Of a stretch of DNA of 64,000 nucleotides, positions 10,298-19,156 are shown in pieces. The position numbers and the translations under genes were made by a program. The DNA is from Kitasatospora azatica KCTC 9699 (GTDB lineage Bacteria; Actinomycetota; Actinomycetes; Streptomycetales; Streptomycetaceae): the NCBI RefSeq assembly GCF_000744785.1, contig NZ_JQMO01000003.1, positions 496,001 to 560,000 on the forward strand, in the 5' to 3' direction. The first letter of the stretch is position 1; the number at the start of each line of letters is the position of its first letter. The notes beneath the pieces are model-generated. The model had not been told where the DNA came from and did no database searches. It was given only the letters and a program-made list of their open reading frames with translations.

Positions 10298-11332
10298 CTA
10301 CGGCCACAGCGCGTGGCGCTCCCATGCGCTGTGGCGGTCGGGGCGTTCGTAGCGCAGCCGGTCGTGCAGGCGGCCCTTGTCCGCCTGCCAGAACTCGACC
10401 GCCGTCGGCACGAGCGTGCAGAGCCTCCACTCCGGACTGACCAGAGCGGGTTCCGACTCGATCCGGGCCAGTGCCGTACGCAGAGCCCGGTCACGCTCCT
10501 CGGTGTCGGCCAGGTGCTCGCTCTGACGGCCCAGCAGAACCTCGGCACGGGCGGAGGACGAACGGGCCAACAGGTCGGCGGCGCTCTGCTCGGCCGGCGC
10601 GGGCTCGACGGCACCCCGCACCCGAACCTGCCGCCCCAGCAGGGGCCAGTAGAAGGTAAGCGCCGCGCGAGGCCGGTCGGCCAACTGACGGCCCTTGGGA
10701 CTGCCGGCGTGCACGGCGAACTGCCAGCCGTCGCCGTCCACGTTCTTGAGGATCAGCACCCGGGCGTCCGGACCGCCGTCCTCACCGACCGTCGACAGGG
10801 TCATGGCGTGCGGATCAGGCACACCCACCGCGACCGCCTCCCGCAGCCAGCCCAGGAACAACTCGACCGGATCGGCGGGAGCGGCGGCCGGATCGAAGTC
10901 GGCCAGCGGGCCGGCGAAGACCTCCAGGCTCCGCAGCCACTCCCGCACGCCCACGGTCTGCTCGGCGTTCCTGCGCTCCAGATAGACCCACGCACGGGTT
11001 CCCGACCGCAAGGTGACCTCGCCCCGGGCATAGTCGTCGACCTCGTAGGCGTCGGCCATGGCCAGTTCGTCGTCGCTGATCGTGAAGACCTGGCCCTCGA
11101 CGGCGTCATCCGGGTCCGTGGAGACGACGACCAGCGGGTGCCGGTCGGTGCCGCTGGCCTCGATCACGGCGGGATCGGTGATCTGGATGGTCGTCATGCG
11201 GTGGCCGGGCAGCGCGTCGGCGGTGCCCTGAAGCAAGCGGCCGAACTGGGAGAGCTGCACCTCGGGCAGTTGCAGGGTGCCGTAGGAGAAGAGGTGGTGG
11301 ACGGTCTGAGCGGGCGCGGTCGGATCAGCCAT
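10298..11332 (-). CDS. Fusion of gamma-glutamylcyclotransferase-like and pyridoxamine-phosphate-oxidase-like domains
   Basis: 344 aa from ATG 11332 with GGAGA about 9 nt upstream. Residues about 10-125 are an AIG2/GGCT-like fold: HLFSYGTLQLPEVQ is the YGTL substrate loop, and ADAYEVDDYARGEVTLRSG resembles the region of the family's acidic residue. Residues about 140-344 match PdxH-type flavin-dependent pyridoxamine 5'-phosphate oxidase: ARVLILKNVDGDGWQFAVHA, SPKGRQLADRPRAALTFYW, the C-terminal WRLCTLVPTAVEFWQA and DRLRYER. The fusion might pair peptide or amine processing with a flavin oxidation step, but that is a guess. Both halves look intact and the reading frame is continuous. Nearby genes are remnants and give no hint. 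Confidence 0.75.
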   Translation of the reverse strand: MADPTAPAQTVHHLFSYGTLQLPEVQLSQFGRLLQGTADALPGHRMTTIQITDPAVIEASGTDRHPLVVVSTDPDDAVEGQVFTISDDELAMADAYEVDDYARGEVTLRSGTRAWVYLERRNAEQTVGVREWLRSLEVFAGPLADFDPAAAPADPVELFLGWLREAVAVGVPDPHAMTLSTVGEDGGPDARVLILKNVDGDGWQFAVHAGSPKGRQLADRPRAALTFYWPLLGRQVRVRGAVEPAPAEQSAADLLARSSSARAEVLLGRQSEHLADTEERDRALRTALARIESEPALVSPEWRLCTLVPTAVEFWQADKGRLHDRLRYERPDRHSAWERHALWP

Positions 11333-11444
11333 GCGGCAAAGTCTCCTACACTCGGCCAGCAGGCGGCAGACCCGGCCCTTCGGGTGCGTGGACGGGCTAC
11401 CAGGCTCGCTTTCCACGGCCGACACGGCCCGGCGACGGACGACA

Positions 11445-11630
11445 CGGCTTGAGGAACCCGGACTCGGTCAGGCTCTTCCGGCCCTCGGCGGACCGCACAA
11501 GCGCGATGAACGCCTTGGCGGCCTCGGCGTTCTTGAAGTCCATCAACAAGGTGACGGGGAGTCGTTGACGGCGTCGGCCGACTCGGGGAAGTCCACGCCC
11601 TCCACCGGGGCCGGGACGGAAGTCTTGACA
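11445..11630 (-). pseudogene. C-terminal remnant of a molybdate-binding protein (ModA)
   Basis: The reverse strand reads VEGVDFPESADAVND, then after one frame shift TLLMDFKNAEAAKAFIALV, RSAEGRKSLTESGFLKP. This is the last about 60 residues of ModA-type ABC substrate-binding proteins, where NPEAAKAFxxYVxSxEGQxxLxxxGF is conserved. The shift is explained by a lost base where a Tyr-Pro-Val codon run should stand. There is no upstream part and no stop at the usual place. It is a relic wedged between the GGCT-PdxH gene and a methyltransferase. Confidence 0.65.
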
Positions 11631-11649
11631 GCGTGGCTAGGTTTGGATC

Positions 11650-12429
11650 GTGAGCGAACGCGGGGCGGACGGCAGCGCAGGGGATGCGGACTACGGCACG
11701 ATAGGCGGCGGGTACGCCACCTACCGGCAGCCGGACGCAAGGATCGAGCAGGCGATCACCGCCGCCCTGGGTGGGGCGCGCACAGTGGTCAATGTCGGGG
11801 CCGGGGCGGGGTCATACGAGTCGGCGACGCTGGAGGTGACTGCGGTTGAGCCGTCGGCGTCGATGCGTGCCCAGCGCCCCGCACACCTGTCAGCCGCCGT
11901 CGATGCCGTGGCCGAGAACCTGCCGTTCGGCGACGACGCGTTCGACGCGGCCATGACCACCTTCAGTGTGCACCAGTGGAGCGACTTCAAGGCAGGGCTG
12001 CGCGAGATGCGCCGGGTGGCGCGCGGCCCCGTCGTCGTGCTGACCTGCGACCCTGATCTCGTTCGGGACTTCTGGCTGTACGAGTACGCGCCGGAGGTGT
12101 TGGACACGGAGGCGCGCCGTTACCCGGTGATCGCGGATCTGACCGGGACTCTCGGCGGACACACGACGGTGACCCGGGTGCCGATACCCGTCGACTGCAC
12201 CGACGGCTTCAACGAGGCGTACTACGCGCGCCCCGAGATGCTGCTCGACCCCGGTGCTCGACAGGCGTGCTCGGCGTGGAGCTTCGTCGACGAGCACTCA
12301 CGCGAACGATTTGCCGCGGATTTGCGGCGCGACCTGGCCAGCGGAGCATGGGACGCCCGGTTCGGCGCCCTGCGGCAACAGCCTTTTTACGAGGGCTCGT
12401 TGGTTGTGATCCGGTCCGTTCCGGCCTGA
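11650..12429 (+). CDS. Class I SAM-dependent methyltransferase
   Basis: 259 aa from GTG at 11650. The SAM-binding motif I is TVVNVGAGAGSYE near residues 45-57. The acidic loop VTAVEPSASMRAQRP and post-motif AVAENLPFGDDAFDAAMTTFSVHQW (residues about 80-115) match the Methyltransf_11/UbiE group. Members methylate small metabolites. Residues 115-259 form a substrate-recognition region I cannot assign. It stands alone between a modA remnant and a hypothetical gene, so the neighbourhood does not suggest a pathway. Confidence 0.8.
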   Translation: MSERGADGSAGDADYGTIGGGYATYRQPDARIEQAITAALGGARTVVNVGAGAGSYESATLEVTAVEPSASMRAQRPAHLSAAVDAVAENLPFGDDAFDAAMTTFSVHQWSDFKAGLREMRRVARGPVVVLTCDPDLVRDFWLYEYAPEVLDTEARRYPVIADLTGTLGGHTTVTRVPIPVDCTDGFNEAYYARPEMLLDPGARQACSAWSFVDEHSRERFAADLRRDLASGAWDARFGALRQQPFYEGSLVVIRSVPA

Positions 12430-12679
12430 TACCTGCGTCGCAGCTCCGCTCGCGCTGTGACGTGAGGGGACGTCAAGTCCGTTGCTGGTAGCCGCCTCGT
12501 CCGGCCTGGGGGGAGGAAGCCTTGGCGGGTGAGGCATCCCAAGCGCCTGCGGGTGACGCACTGACATCGTGCATCTCATCGGCGTCCAGCGAGAATTGAC
12601 GCTTGCTCCGTTGGTGACGATGTCCTGCGTGGGGCAGCCAGAGCGTGCCCCCTACTCATCCATCGTGAGGAGATGTGGC

Positions 12680-13207
12680 TTGACTGTCTCATGGGACCTG
12701 CTGATATCCACGGCAGGTGGTGTCACCGCCACCGTCGTTGGCGTCCTCGCAGGCGGTATCGTCGGGCGCCGCGGCCAGAACCGGCAATGGCTGCAGGCAA
12801 CGCAGACCGCAGCCTACGAGAAGTTCCTGCAGGCGTTCGGAGCCGTGGAGGCTGAGATGCGCGAGGCCTTCCTCGAAGAGCGCAGGCCGGTAGTCGCCTG
12901 GGATCCCTTCGTGGCCGCCTCGCACTCGGTCAGCCTGGTCGCGGACCCGGCGACCAGTGCAGCGGCGGAGCAGCTCTGCGATGTCGTGGAGGATTTCACC
13001 ATCCTGTTCCATGGTCGTCAGCCGACCGACTTGGAGGAACTGCGGCCGATCCATACCGCATTGACAGAGGCTCACCTGAAGTTCATCAATGCGGCGCGGC
13101 TCTCCCTCGACCCGTCCCTGAAGCGCCTGGACCGGTCCCTGGGGGGCCCGTCGCCCTGGCGCGGTGTCGAGTCCTTCCACGCCCGAGCCGACAGAAACCT
13201 GTACTGA
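12680..13207 (+). CDS. Conserved-looking hypothetical protein with one N-terminal membrane segment
   Basis: 175 aa from TTG at 12680, preceded by GAGGAG at a 6-7 nt spacing; earlier in-frame starts lack a ribosome-binding site. Residues about 5-28 (LLISTAGGVTATVVGVLAGGIVG) form a single membrane helix followed by positive charges (RRGQNRQW). The rest is helical, with cytoplasmic character: KFLQAFGAVEAEMREAFLEE, PATSAAAEQLCDVVEDFTIL and LTEAHLKFINAARLSL. Topology suggests an anchored cytoplasmic coiled or four-helix domain. I do not recognise the family, and no operon partner is visible. Confidence 0.6.
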   Translation: MTVSWDLLISTAGGVTATVVGVLAGGIVGRRGQNRQWLQATQTAAYEKFLQAFGAVEAEMREAFLEERRPVVAWDPFVAASHSVSLVADPATSAAAEQLCDVVEDFTILFHGRQPTDLEELRPIHTALTEAHLKFINAARLSLDPSLKRLDRSLGGPSPWRGVESFHARADRNLY

Positions 13208-13235
13208 CTTCCCTCTCTCCGACGCGCGTCGCCGA

Positions 13236-13381
13236 TCACTCAGCGGCCACGTTCCTGGTGTTGGGGAGTGTGGGGGCCCTTTCGGGGATCTCGGTGGGGT
13301 AGATCTGGTCCATGCCGTCGAGGTTCGTGCTCCCCCACCCTTCAGCTCTTTGACGAAGATCTCTTTCAAGTCGTGGTCCAT
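13236..13381 (-). pseudogene. Small gene interrupted by one frame shift at a G-run
   Basis: From ATG 13381 the reverse strand reads MDHDLKEIFVKELKGGG. It then continues in another frame as NLDGMDQIYPTEIPERAPTL and PNTRNVAAE, ending at TGA 13236-13238. Both halves show strong GC3 coding bias, and the switch lies at a GGTGGGGG run, so either the gene has a true frame shift or the base count there is wrong. The restored product would be about 48 aa, acidic and soluble. I do not recognise it; a peptide precursor is possible but unsupported. Confidence 0.35.
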
Positions 13382-13615
13382 GTCTCGCCTGAGCAAGGGG
13401 ATCAGATAGCCCAGTGGCTACGCATCGTCAGGTCGGGGGGACCGTCCATGAGTTCACGTACAACTCGAACTTCCCAGCCATGGAGATGCACACCTCTCGT
13501 TCGGGTAGCCCCGGCAATCAACGTAGGGTCAACTTCCGCTCGCTGCCTTCCGGATGTGCTCTCCGAGTGCCCGCCCAGACGGCGAGCGGATGGCACCGCC
13601 CCGGGTCCCTGGACG

Positions 13616-13858
13616 TCAGGAGCCCGGGGCGGTGTGGGTCTGGGGGTGGTGGGGGCCCAGGAGCCGACTGCGGGCAGCCAGAACCTGCTCTCCGACGGCG
13701 ATGGCCTCGTCGTTGCGGCCCGTGCTGTGGTAAGACACCAGCTGCACGAAGGCCTGGTACAGGGCGGCGCCAGTATGGGTGTGCGGGGAGTATGCCTCGG
13801 CCTGGGCGCCGTGCCGCAGAGCAGCGTCCGGGCGATGAAGTTCCACCCCCAACGTCAT
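13616..13858 (-). pseudogene. TPR-protein fragment
   Basis: 80 aa reading YHSTGRNDEAIAVGEQVLAA followed by RSRLLGPHHPQTHT, the typical end of kinesin-light-chain-like TPR repeats (GxxHPxT) found in large Streptomyces NB-ARC/TPR proteins. Only about two repeats remain, with no start context. It lies 24 bp downstream of the MFS stop and is probably a 3' relic. The 220 bases between it and the frame-shifted small gene show nothing I can support. Confidence 0.4.
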
Positions 13859-13882
13859 CGCCAGCCTCGCTGCTCGCCCCGG

Positions 13883-15136
13883 TCAAGCAACACCGCGGAT
13901 GCGGTGGACGAGGACGCCGGCGAGCAAGGTGACCAGAGCCGTGGTCAGGTAGAGGCCGAAGTAGCCGCCGGCGTCAGCGACGATGGGGGCGGCGAGGGCG
14001 GGCGCGAGTACCTGGGGGCCGGAGTTGGCGATGTTGATCACGCCCAGGTCCTTGGCCCGGTCGGCCGCGGTGGGCAGCACCTGGGTGATCAGTGCCTGGT
14101 CGACGGCGAGGTAGACGCCGTAGCCGGCACCGAGGACGGCGGCGGCCACGACGGTGGCGGGCCAGGTGTGGATCAGGGCCAGCAGCAGTGCGGCGGCGGC
14201 CATCACCGCGCAGGAGGCGACTACCAGCGCACGACGCCGTCCGGTGCGGTCGGAGATCACGCCGGACGGGATCGCAGTGCCCAGCGCGGCGAGGGTGTAG
14301 ACGGCGGTGAGGATCAGCACGCCGGTGTCGGGCGAGTGGTAGTGCACGGCGTCGGTGAGGTAGTAGAGCAGGTAGAGCGTGCCGATCGCATTCCCGAGAT
14401 TGATCAGAAACCGGGTCAGCCAGGCCCAGCCGAAGTCCGGATAGCGGCGCGGGCTCACCCAGTAACCAGCCACCATCACAGCGAAGTTGAGCGGAGCCCT
14501 CAGCTCACGGGGCAGCAGCGGGTCACGGAAGCACAGGACGAACGGCAGCGCCAGCACCACCGTCATGGCCGCCGTCACCGCGTAACCGCTCAAGACGCCG
14601 CCGACCAGCACCGTCACCAGCACCGCGCCGACCACCAGCCCCAGTGACTGGCTGATCCCCGTCCAGCCGGACACCACGGCCCGCTGCCCTACGGGCACCT
14701 GGTCGGCCACCGGCGCAGTGACACCGGCAAGCATGACATTCAGTCCTGCTTGGGCAACCGCCCATCCGACGGCGATACCGACCAGCCCATGTTGGCCGGC
14801 CGTGAGCAACAGTCCACCAGCGCCGACCAGCGCACCGACCAGGATCCACGGACGCCGACGTCCGAAGCGCGAGGTCGTACGGTCGGAGACCGCACCGGCC
14901 AACGGGTTGACCAGCATGGCGACCACGGCACCGATACCGGTCACCCAGGAGAGCAGGCCAGCCTTGTGCACGGCGTCCAGGCGCTCCAACTGCGACGGGA
15001 GCAGGATCTGGATCGGCGTGAAGAAGCCCAGGAAGACGGCGAGGTTGGCCAGGCTGAGCGCCGCCGTCCAGCCCGGGCCCACCCGGGTGCGGGGTTCGGC
15101 GAGGGCGGCGGGGAGTTCGACGTCCGCAGATATCAT
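13883..15136 (-). CDS. MFS transporter of the glycoside/sugar cation symporter type (SLC45-like)
   Basis: 417 aa, 12 predicted helices, cytoplasmic membrane. The loop 2-3 motif GAVSDRTTSRFGRRRPWILVG near residue 83 is the form found in SLC45 and GPH-type disaccharide/glycoside symporters (R-x-G-R-R-R/K-P). The second-half equivalent is SGVISDRTGRRRALVV near residue 290. In actinomycetes such genes often sit beside beta-glucosidases and serve glucoside uptake. Here its upstream element (15205-15225) recurs before the GH1 beta-glucosidase at 62335-63699. It is divergent from the CapA-like lipoprotein gene. Uptake of a beta-glucoside or other oligosaccharide is inferred. Confidence 0.8.
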   Translation of the reverse strand: MISADVELPAALAEPRTRVGPGWTAALSLANLAVFLGFFTPIQILLPSQLERLDAVHKAGLLSWVTGIGAVVAMLVNPLAGAVSDRTTSRFGRRRPWILVGALVGAGGLLLTAGQHGLVGIAVGWAVAQAGLNVMLAGVTAPVADQVPVGQRAVVSGWTGISQSLGLVVGAVLVTVLVGGVLSGYAVTAAMTVVLALPFVLCFRDPLLPRELRAPLNFAVMVAGYWVSPRRYPDFGWAWLTRFLINLGNAIGTLYLLYYLTDAVHYHSPDTGVLILTAVYTLAALGTAIPSGVISDRTGRRRALVVASCAVMAAAALLLALIHTWPATVVAAAVLGAGYGVYLAVDQALITQVLPTAADRAKDLGVINIANSGPQVLAPALAAPIVADAGGYFGLYLTTALVTLLAGVLVHRIRGVA

Positions 15137-15204
15137 GAGGCTGACTCATCTCCCCTGGCGCTGCCGGGCGATCAGCTCGCGGCACGCGTATCCATCTCCG
15201 ATAA

Positions 15205-15225
15205 ATACGAGTGTTCCTCATGTTA
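15205..15225. promoter_or_regulatory. Promoter-proximal element shared with the GH1 beta-glucosidase gene
   Basis: A 21-bp element containing GAGTGTTCCTCATGTTA lies 69-89 bp upstream of the MFS start. It matches the element at 63732-63752 at 18 of 21 positions. Its core is an imperfect inverted repeat (ACGAG-N5-CTCAT). Bases further upstream of both genes also align (GGCAACGGCGGAAC against GCCAACCGCCGGAAC). Probable binding site for a common regulator. Confidence 0.6.
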
Positions 15226-15370
15226 GTGAGGCAACGGCGGAACACCAGATGTCCGACAGCGATCCGTCGGCCCCCAACGGGATGACAACAGGGGCGTGGA
15301 TCCCGGATCCGTCGGCCGACCACCCGCATAGTCGGAACCACGTGATGTCCGATCGTGAGATGAGCCGACC

Positions 15371-16561
15371 ATGCGTCTGCCAAGCCGTCAGGCCCTCATC
15401 GCAACCGTGGCCTTGCTCGTCACCGTCGCCGGGTGCGGCGGCCCGGCCACCCGGCCGACCGCACCCTCGCCTCCTCGGGATGCGGGCTCCGCGGTCGCCT
15501 CCTCCCCCACCGGCCCACGGGCATTCACGCTGGTCGCCACGGGCGACGTCCTGCCCCACACCGAGATCATCCGCCAGGCCGCGGAGGACGCCGGAGGCAG
15601 CGGGTACGACTTCACCAAGATGCTCGCCGGTGTCAAACCGGTGATCAGCAGCGCGGACCTGGCCATCTGCCACATGGAGACCGTCTACGGTCCCGACGGC
15701 GGGCCGTTCACCGGCTATCCGTCCTTCAAATCACCCCCTCAGGTCGCCCGGGCCCTCAAGGACGCCGGCTACACCTCCTGTGACACGGCTTCCAACCACA
15801 CCCTCGACGACGGTTCCGCAGGCATCCGGCGCACGCTCGACGCCATGGACGCCGTGGGCCTGAAGCACACGGGCTCCGCACGCAGCGCGGACGAGGCCGG
15901 CAGGCCCGCGCTGCTCAAGGCGGGTGGCGCCACCGTGGCCCAGCTCGCCTACACCTACGCCACCAACGGCATCCCGCTGCCCGAAGGGCAGCCCTGGGCG
16001 GTCAATCTCATCGACCGGGACCGAATCCTCGCCGACGCACGGGCCGCGCGTGCTGCCGGGGCGGACATCGTGGTGGTCAGCGTCCACTGGGGCACCGAGT
16101 GGCAGGACGAGCCGAACGAACAACAGCTCACCCTCGCTGCCGATCTGACGTCCCGGCAGAGTGACGGCCGGCAGGACATCGATCTGATCCTCGGCACCCA
16201 CGCCCACATCCCGCAGGCGTACGAGAAGGTCAACGGCATCTGGACGGTCTACGGAATGGGCGACCAGCTCGCCGGACACATGTTCAACTACTCCGGGGCG
16301 GAGGACCCGCGAGGCAACTGGAGCTCCATCGCCCGGTTCACCTTCTCCCCACCGGGTCCAGGAGGACAGCGGTGGACCGTCAGCAAGGCCGAGTTCATCC
16401 CGCAGCTCACCGATCTCGGCCCGCCCTACCGAGTCCTCAACCTGACCGAGGCGGTCCGGCGCGACCCCGGTCGCAGCGACTACGCGCGCGCCCTGGAGCA
16501 CATTCGGTCGGTCGTGCTCAGCCGCGGTGGTGCCGCCGCGGGACTGACGACGGCCCCTTGA
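15371..16561 (+). CDS. CapA/PgsA-like metallophosphatase lipoprotein
   Basis: 396-aa exported lipoprotein. Residues 1-25 are a lipoprotein signal peptide with lipobox VAGC, placing the mature N terminus at the cysteine. After a Pro/Ser-rich linker, residues about 50-330 carry the PGA_cap (CapA) metallophosphatase motifs: VATGDVLPHTEI, SSADLAICHMET, SNHTLDDGSAGI, VVSVHWGTEWQ and ILGTHAHIPQA. CapA proteins take part in poly-gamma-glutamate capsule synthesis in bacilli. In actinomycetes stand-alone homologs without capBC are common and their role is unsettled. No capBC genes are nearby. It is divergent from the MFS gene, sharing a 234-bp promoter region. Confidence 0.85.
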   Translation: MRLPSRQALIATVALLVTVAGCGGPATRPTAPSPPRDAGSAVASSPTGPRAFTLVATGDVLPHTEIIRQAAEDAGGSGYDFTKMLAGVKPVISSADLAICHMETVYGPDGGPFTGYPSFKSPPQVARALKDAGYTSCDTASNHTLDDGSAGIRRTLDAMDAVGLKHTGSARSADEAGRPALLKAGGATVAQLAYTYATNGIPLPEGQPWAVNLIDRDRILADARAARAAGADIVVVSVHWGTEWQDEPNEQQLTLAADLTSRQSDGRQDIDLILGTHAHIPQAYEKVNGIWTVYGMGDQLAGHMFNYSGAEDPRGNWSSIARFTFSPPGPGGQRWTVSKAEFIPQLTDLGPPYRVLNLTEAVRRDPGRSDYARALEHIRSVVLSRGGAAAGLTTAP

Positions 16562-16585
16562 GCGGCAGGCCCGTCGAAGGCCCCG

Positions 16586-19009
16586 TCACCGTACCTCGCC
16601 GGTCCCGCCGGGCAGCGCCTGCTCGGCCCAGATGGTCTTCCCGGTACCGGTGTGGCGGGTACCCCAGCGGTCGGTGAGCTGGGCGACGAGCATCAGCCCG
16701 CGTCCGCCCTCGTCATAGGTGCGGGCACGGCGCAGGTGGGGGGCGGTGCTGCTGGCGTCGGAGACCTCGCAGACCAGCGTCCGCTCCTTGATCAGCCGGA
16801 GCCGGACCGGCGGGGCGGCGTACCGGATCGCATTGGTGACCAGCTCGCTGACGACGAGTTCGGTGACGAAGGCGAGGGCATCCAGGCCCCAGGCTTGGAG
16901 TTGGGCCGTCGCCCGGGCCCGTGCCTCGGCGACGACGGCGGGGTCACTGGGCACCTCCCACTCCGCGACCTGCTCGGCGTCCAGCGCCCGGGTCCGGGCG
17001 ACGAGCAGCGCGACGTCGTCGGGGTTGGGCTCGGCGAGCATGGCCCCGAGCACGAGGTCGCAGGTGTTCTCCAGCGAGGGCTCCGCACCGCCGAGCGCGG
17101 TGAGCAGGGCGTCCAGGCCGACGTCCACGTCGCGGTGTCGGGTCTCGATGAGGCCGTCCGTGTACAGCGCGAGGAGGCTGCCCTCCGGAAGCCGGCGGTC
17201 GACGGATTCGAAGGGCAGTCCACCCAGTCCCAGGGGTGGGCCGGTGGGCAGGCGCAGGAAGTCCACGGTGCCGTCGGGGGTGACCACGGCGGGATCGGGA
17301 TGGCCGGCACTGGCCAGTGAGCAGATCCGCGACACCGGGTCGTAGACCGCGTAGAGGCAGGTGGCGCCGAGGTCCGAGTCGGGGGCGTGCACGTCGGCGG
17401 CGCGTCCGGTGCCGAGCCGGATCACCAGGTCGTCCAGGTGGGCGAGCAGTTCGTCGGGGGCGAGGTCGACATCGGCGAGGGTGCGCACTGCCGTGCGCAG
17501 TCGGCCCATCGCGGCGGAGGCGTGGATGCCGTGACCGACCACGTCACCGACGACCAGGGCGACGCGGGCCCCGGAGAGCGGAATGACGTCGTACCAGTCG
17601 CCACCGACGCCGGCCCGGGAGTCGGCGGGCAGGTAGCGGCCCGCGACTTCCACGGCGACCTGCTCCGACAGTTCCTGGGGCAGCAGACTGTGCTGGAGCG
17701 CGAGGGCGGTGGTGCGTTCCCCGGTGTACCGGCGGGCATTGTCGATGCAGACGGCGGCACGGGTCGCGAGCTCCTCGGCGATCCGCAGGTCCTCCGGGCC
17801 GTACGGAGCGGTGTGCGGCGCCAGGCGGACGCACAGGATGGCTCCGAGGTTCGTACCGCGGGCACGCAGCGGCACGGCGAGCATGGAGTGGGGGCGGTAC
17901 TCGCGCACCCAGGCGGCCCGTTCCGGGTCCTCGGCGAGCCAGTGGGCGATCTCGGGGTCGGTGATGTGGTGGATAGCGCCCTGCCCGGTGGCGAGGCAGC
18001 GGGCGACCGGTGAGGACTCCGGGTAGCTCGCGGTGCGACCGAGCTCGACCGCCGGCGGCACCGTGGCGCACACGGCCGCGCGCCGCAGCAGGAGGTGGGC
18101 ATCGGCGAGGATCGGGGCCGGCTCCTCGCCGCGCAGTACCGGCTCCAGCAGGTCGACCGAGACGAAGTCGCCGCAGACGGGCACGGCGACGTCGGCCAGC
18201 TCCTGGGCGGTGCGGACGACGTCCAGGCTGCTGCCGATGGACCGGCTGGCCCGGTCCAGAAGCGCGAGACGCTCACGGGCGGCTGCCTGCTCGGAGAAGT
18301 CGAGCGCGGCCAGTTGGACACCGTGCACCGTCCCGGCCTGGTCCTTGAGCGGGGCGAAGTGCACGATCCAGGCGTGCGGGCTGGGCTCCCCCGGGACGCG
18401 GACGAAGTTCTCGACGTGCTCGGGCTCGCCGGTCGCCGCCACCCGGTCGACGTAGCGCTCGGGCAACCGGAACGCCGGATCGGGCATGTGCTCGGTGATC
18501 CTCAGGCCGCGAACCTCGTTTTCGGGGGCGGCGAGCTGGCGGGCCATCGGCTCGTTGATGCGCAGGAACCGGCCCTCGGTGTCGTAGATCGCGAGGGCGA
18601 ACGGGGACTGGTCGAACGCCCAGCGCAGCAGCGTGTCGTTCGCCCGCTCGTCCTCGTAGGAGGCCGCGCCGGCCGCCAGCGGTTCGGCCTCGAACAGCCA
18701 GCCGGCCCGCACCTCAGCGGCTCGCAGCGGACAAGCGCGGAGCAGGCAGTCCACCGGGTGGCCGTCGCGGTGCCGGAGGGCGACCCGTCCCACCCACTCC
18801 TGCTGCGCGGCGAGCCGCTCGCGGGCCGACGCGGGCAGGCCGCCGCCGAGCAGCGCCGTGGCAGGCCGGCCGACGACCTCGGCAGCGGAGTAGCCGAGCA
18901 GGTCCTGCGCACCGGAACTCCAGCCCGCCAGCTCCCCGTCGGGTCCCGCCACCGCGACGGCGGCGACCATGGCGGCGCCGGGTCGGCCGGCACCGGCTTG
19001 GGCGTTCAT
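16586..19009 (-). CDS. PAS-PAS-GAF-SpoIIE phosphatase with RsbW-like kinase domain
   Basis: 807-aa stress/development signalling protein, cytoplasmic. Domains in order: PAS at about 12-110 (DLLGYSAAEVVGRP); second PAS at about 130-245 (FDQSPFALAIYDTEGRFLRINEPMA); GAF at about 250-430; PP2C SpoIIE phosphatase at about 445-660 (AGVGGDWYDVIPL, VVGDVVGHGI, ALYTDGLIE, DDVALLVARTR); HATPase anti-sigma kinase at about 680-790 (ELVTNAIRYA, GGRGLMLVAQLTDRWG). Such fusions control anti-sigma/anti-anti-sigma partner switching by phosphorylating and dephosphorylating STAS proteins. ATG 19009 was chosen over the start at 19039 because GAGGTGG stands in front of it. A second SpoIIE gene lies just upstream in the same direction. 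No STAS or sigma-B gene is adjacent. Confidence 0.9.
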   Translation of the reverse strand: MNAQAGAGRPGAAMVAAVAVAGPDGELAGWSSGAQDLLGYSAAEVVGRPATALLGGGLPASARERLAAQQEWVGRVALRHRDGHPVDCLLRACPLRAAEVRAGWLFEAEPLAAGAASYEDERANDTLLRWAFDQSPFALAIYDTEGRFLRINEPMARQLAAPENEVRGLRITEHMPDPAFRLPERYVDRVAATGEPEHVENFVRVPGEPSPHAWIVHFAPLKDQAGTVHGVQLAALDFSEQAAARERLALLDRASRSIGSSLDVVRTAQELADVAVPVCGDFVSVDLLEPVLRGEEPAPILADAHLLLRRAAVCATVPPAVELGRTASYPESSPVARCLATGQGAIHHITDPEIAHWLAEDPERAAWVREYRPHSMLAVPLRARGTNLGAILCVRLAPHTAPYGPEDLRIAEELATRAAVCIDNARRYTGERTTALALQHSLLPQELSEQVAVEVAGRYLPADSRAGVGGDWYDVIPLSGARVALVVGDVVGHGIHASAAMGRLRTAVRTLADVDLAPDELLAHLDDLVIRLGTGRAADVHAPDSDLGATCLYAVYDPVSRICSLASAGHPDPAVVTPDGTVDFLRLPTGPPLGLGGLPFESVDRRLPEGSLLALYTDGLIETRHRDVDVGLDALLTALGGAEPSLENTCDLVLGAMLAEPNPDDVALLVARTRALDAEQVAEWEVPSDPAVVAEARARATAQLQAWGLDALAFVTELVVSELVTNAIRYAAPPVRLRLIKERTLVCEVSDASSTAPHLRRARTYDEGGRGLMLVAQLTDRWGTRHTGTGKTIWAEQALPGGTGEVR

Positions 19010-19156
19010 GGCCGACCACCTCGCCTTCCAACCTCTCACTTGACCAGGATCCCCTGACCAGGCCGGTCACGCACCGGGCTCCGCTCCTGCCAGGTAGCGG
19101 CGCCCGGTGCCGGCCCCTTGCTGTCGCTGTGCCGGATCTGCCGCGCAGGCCGCCGC

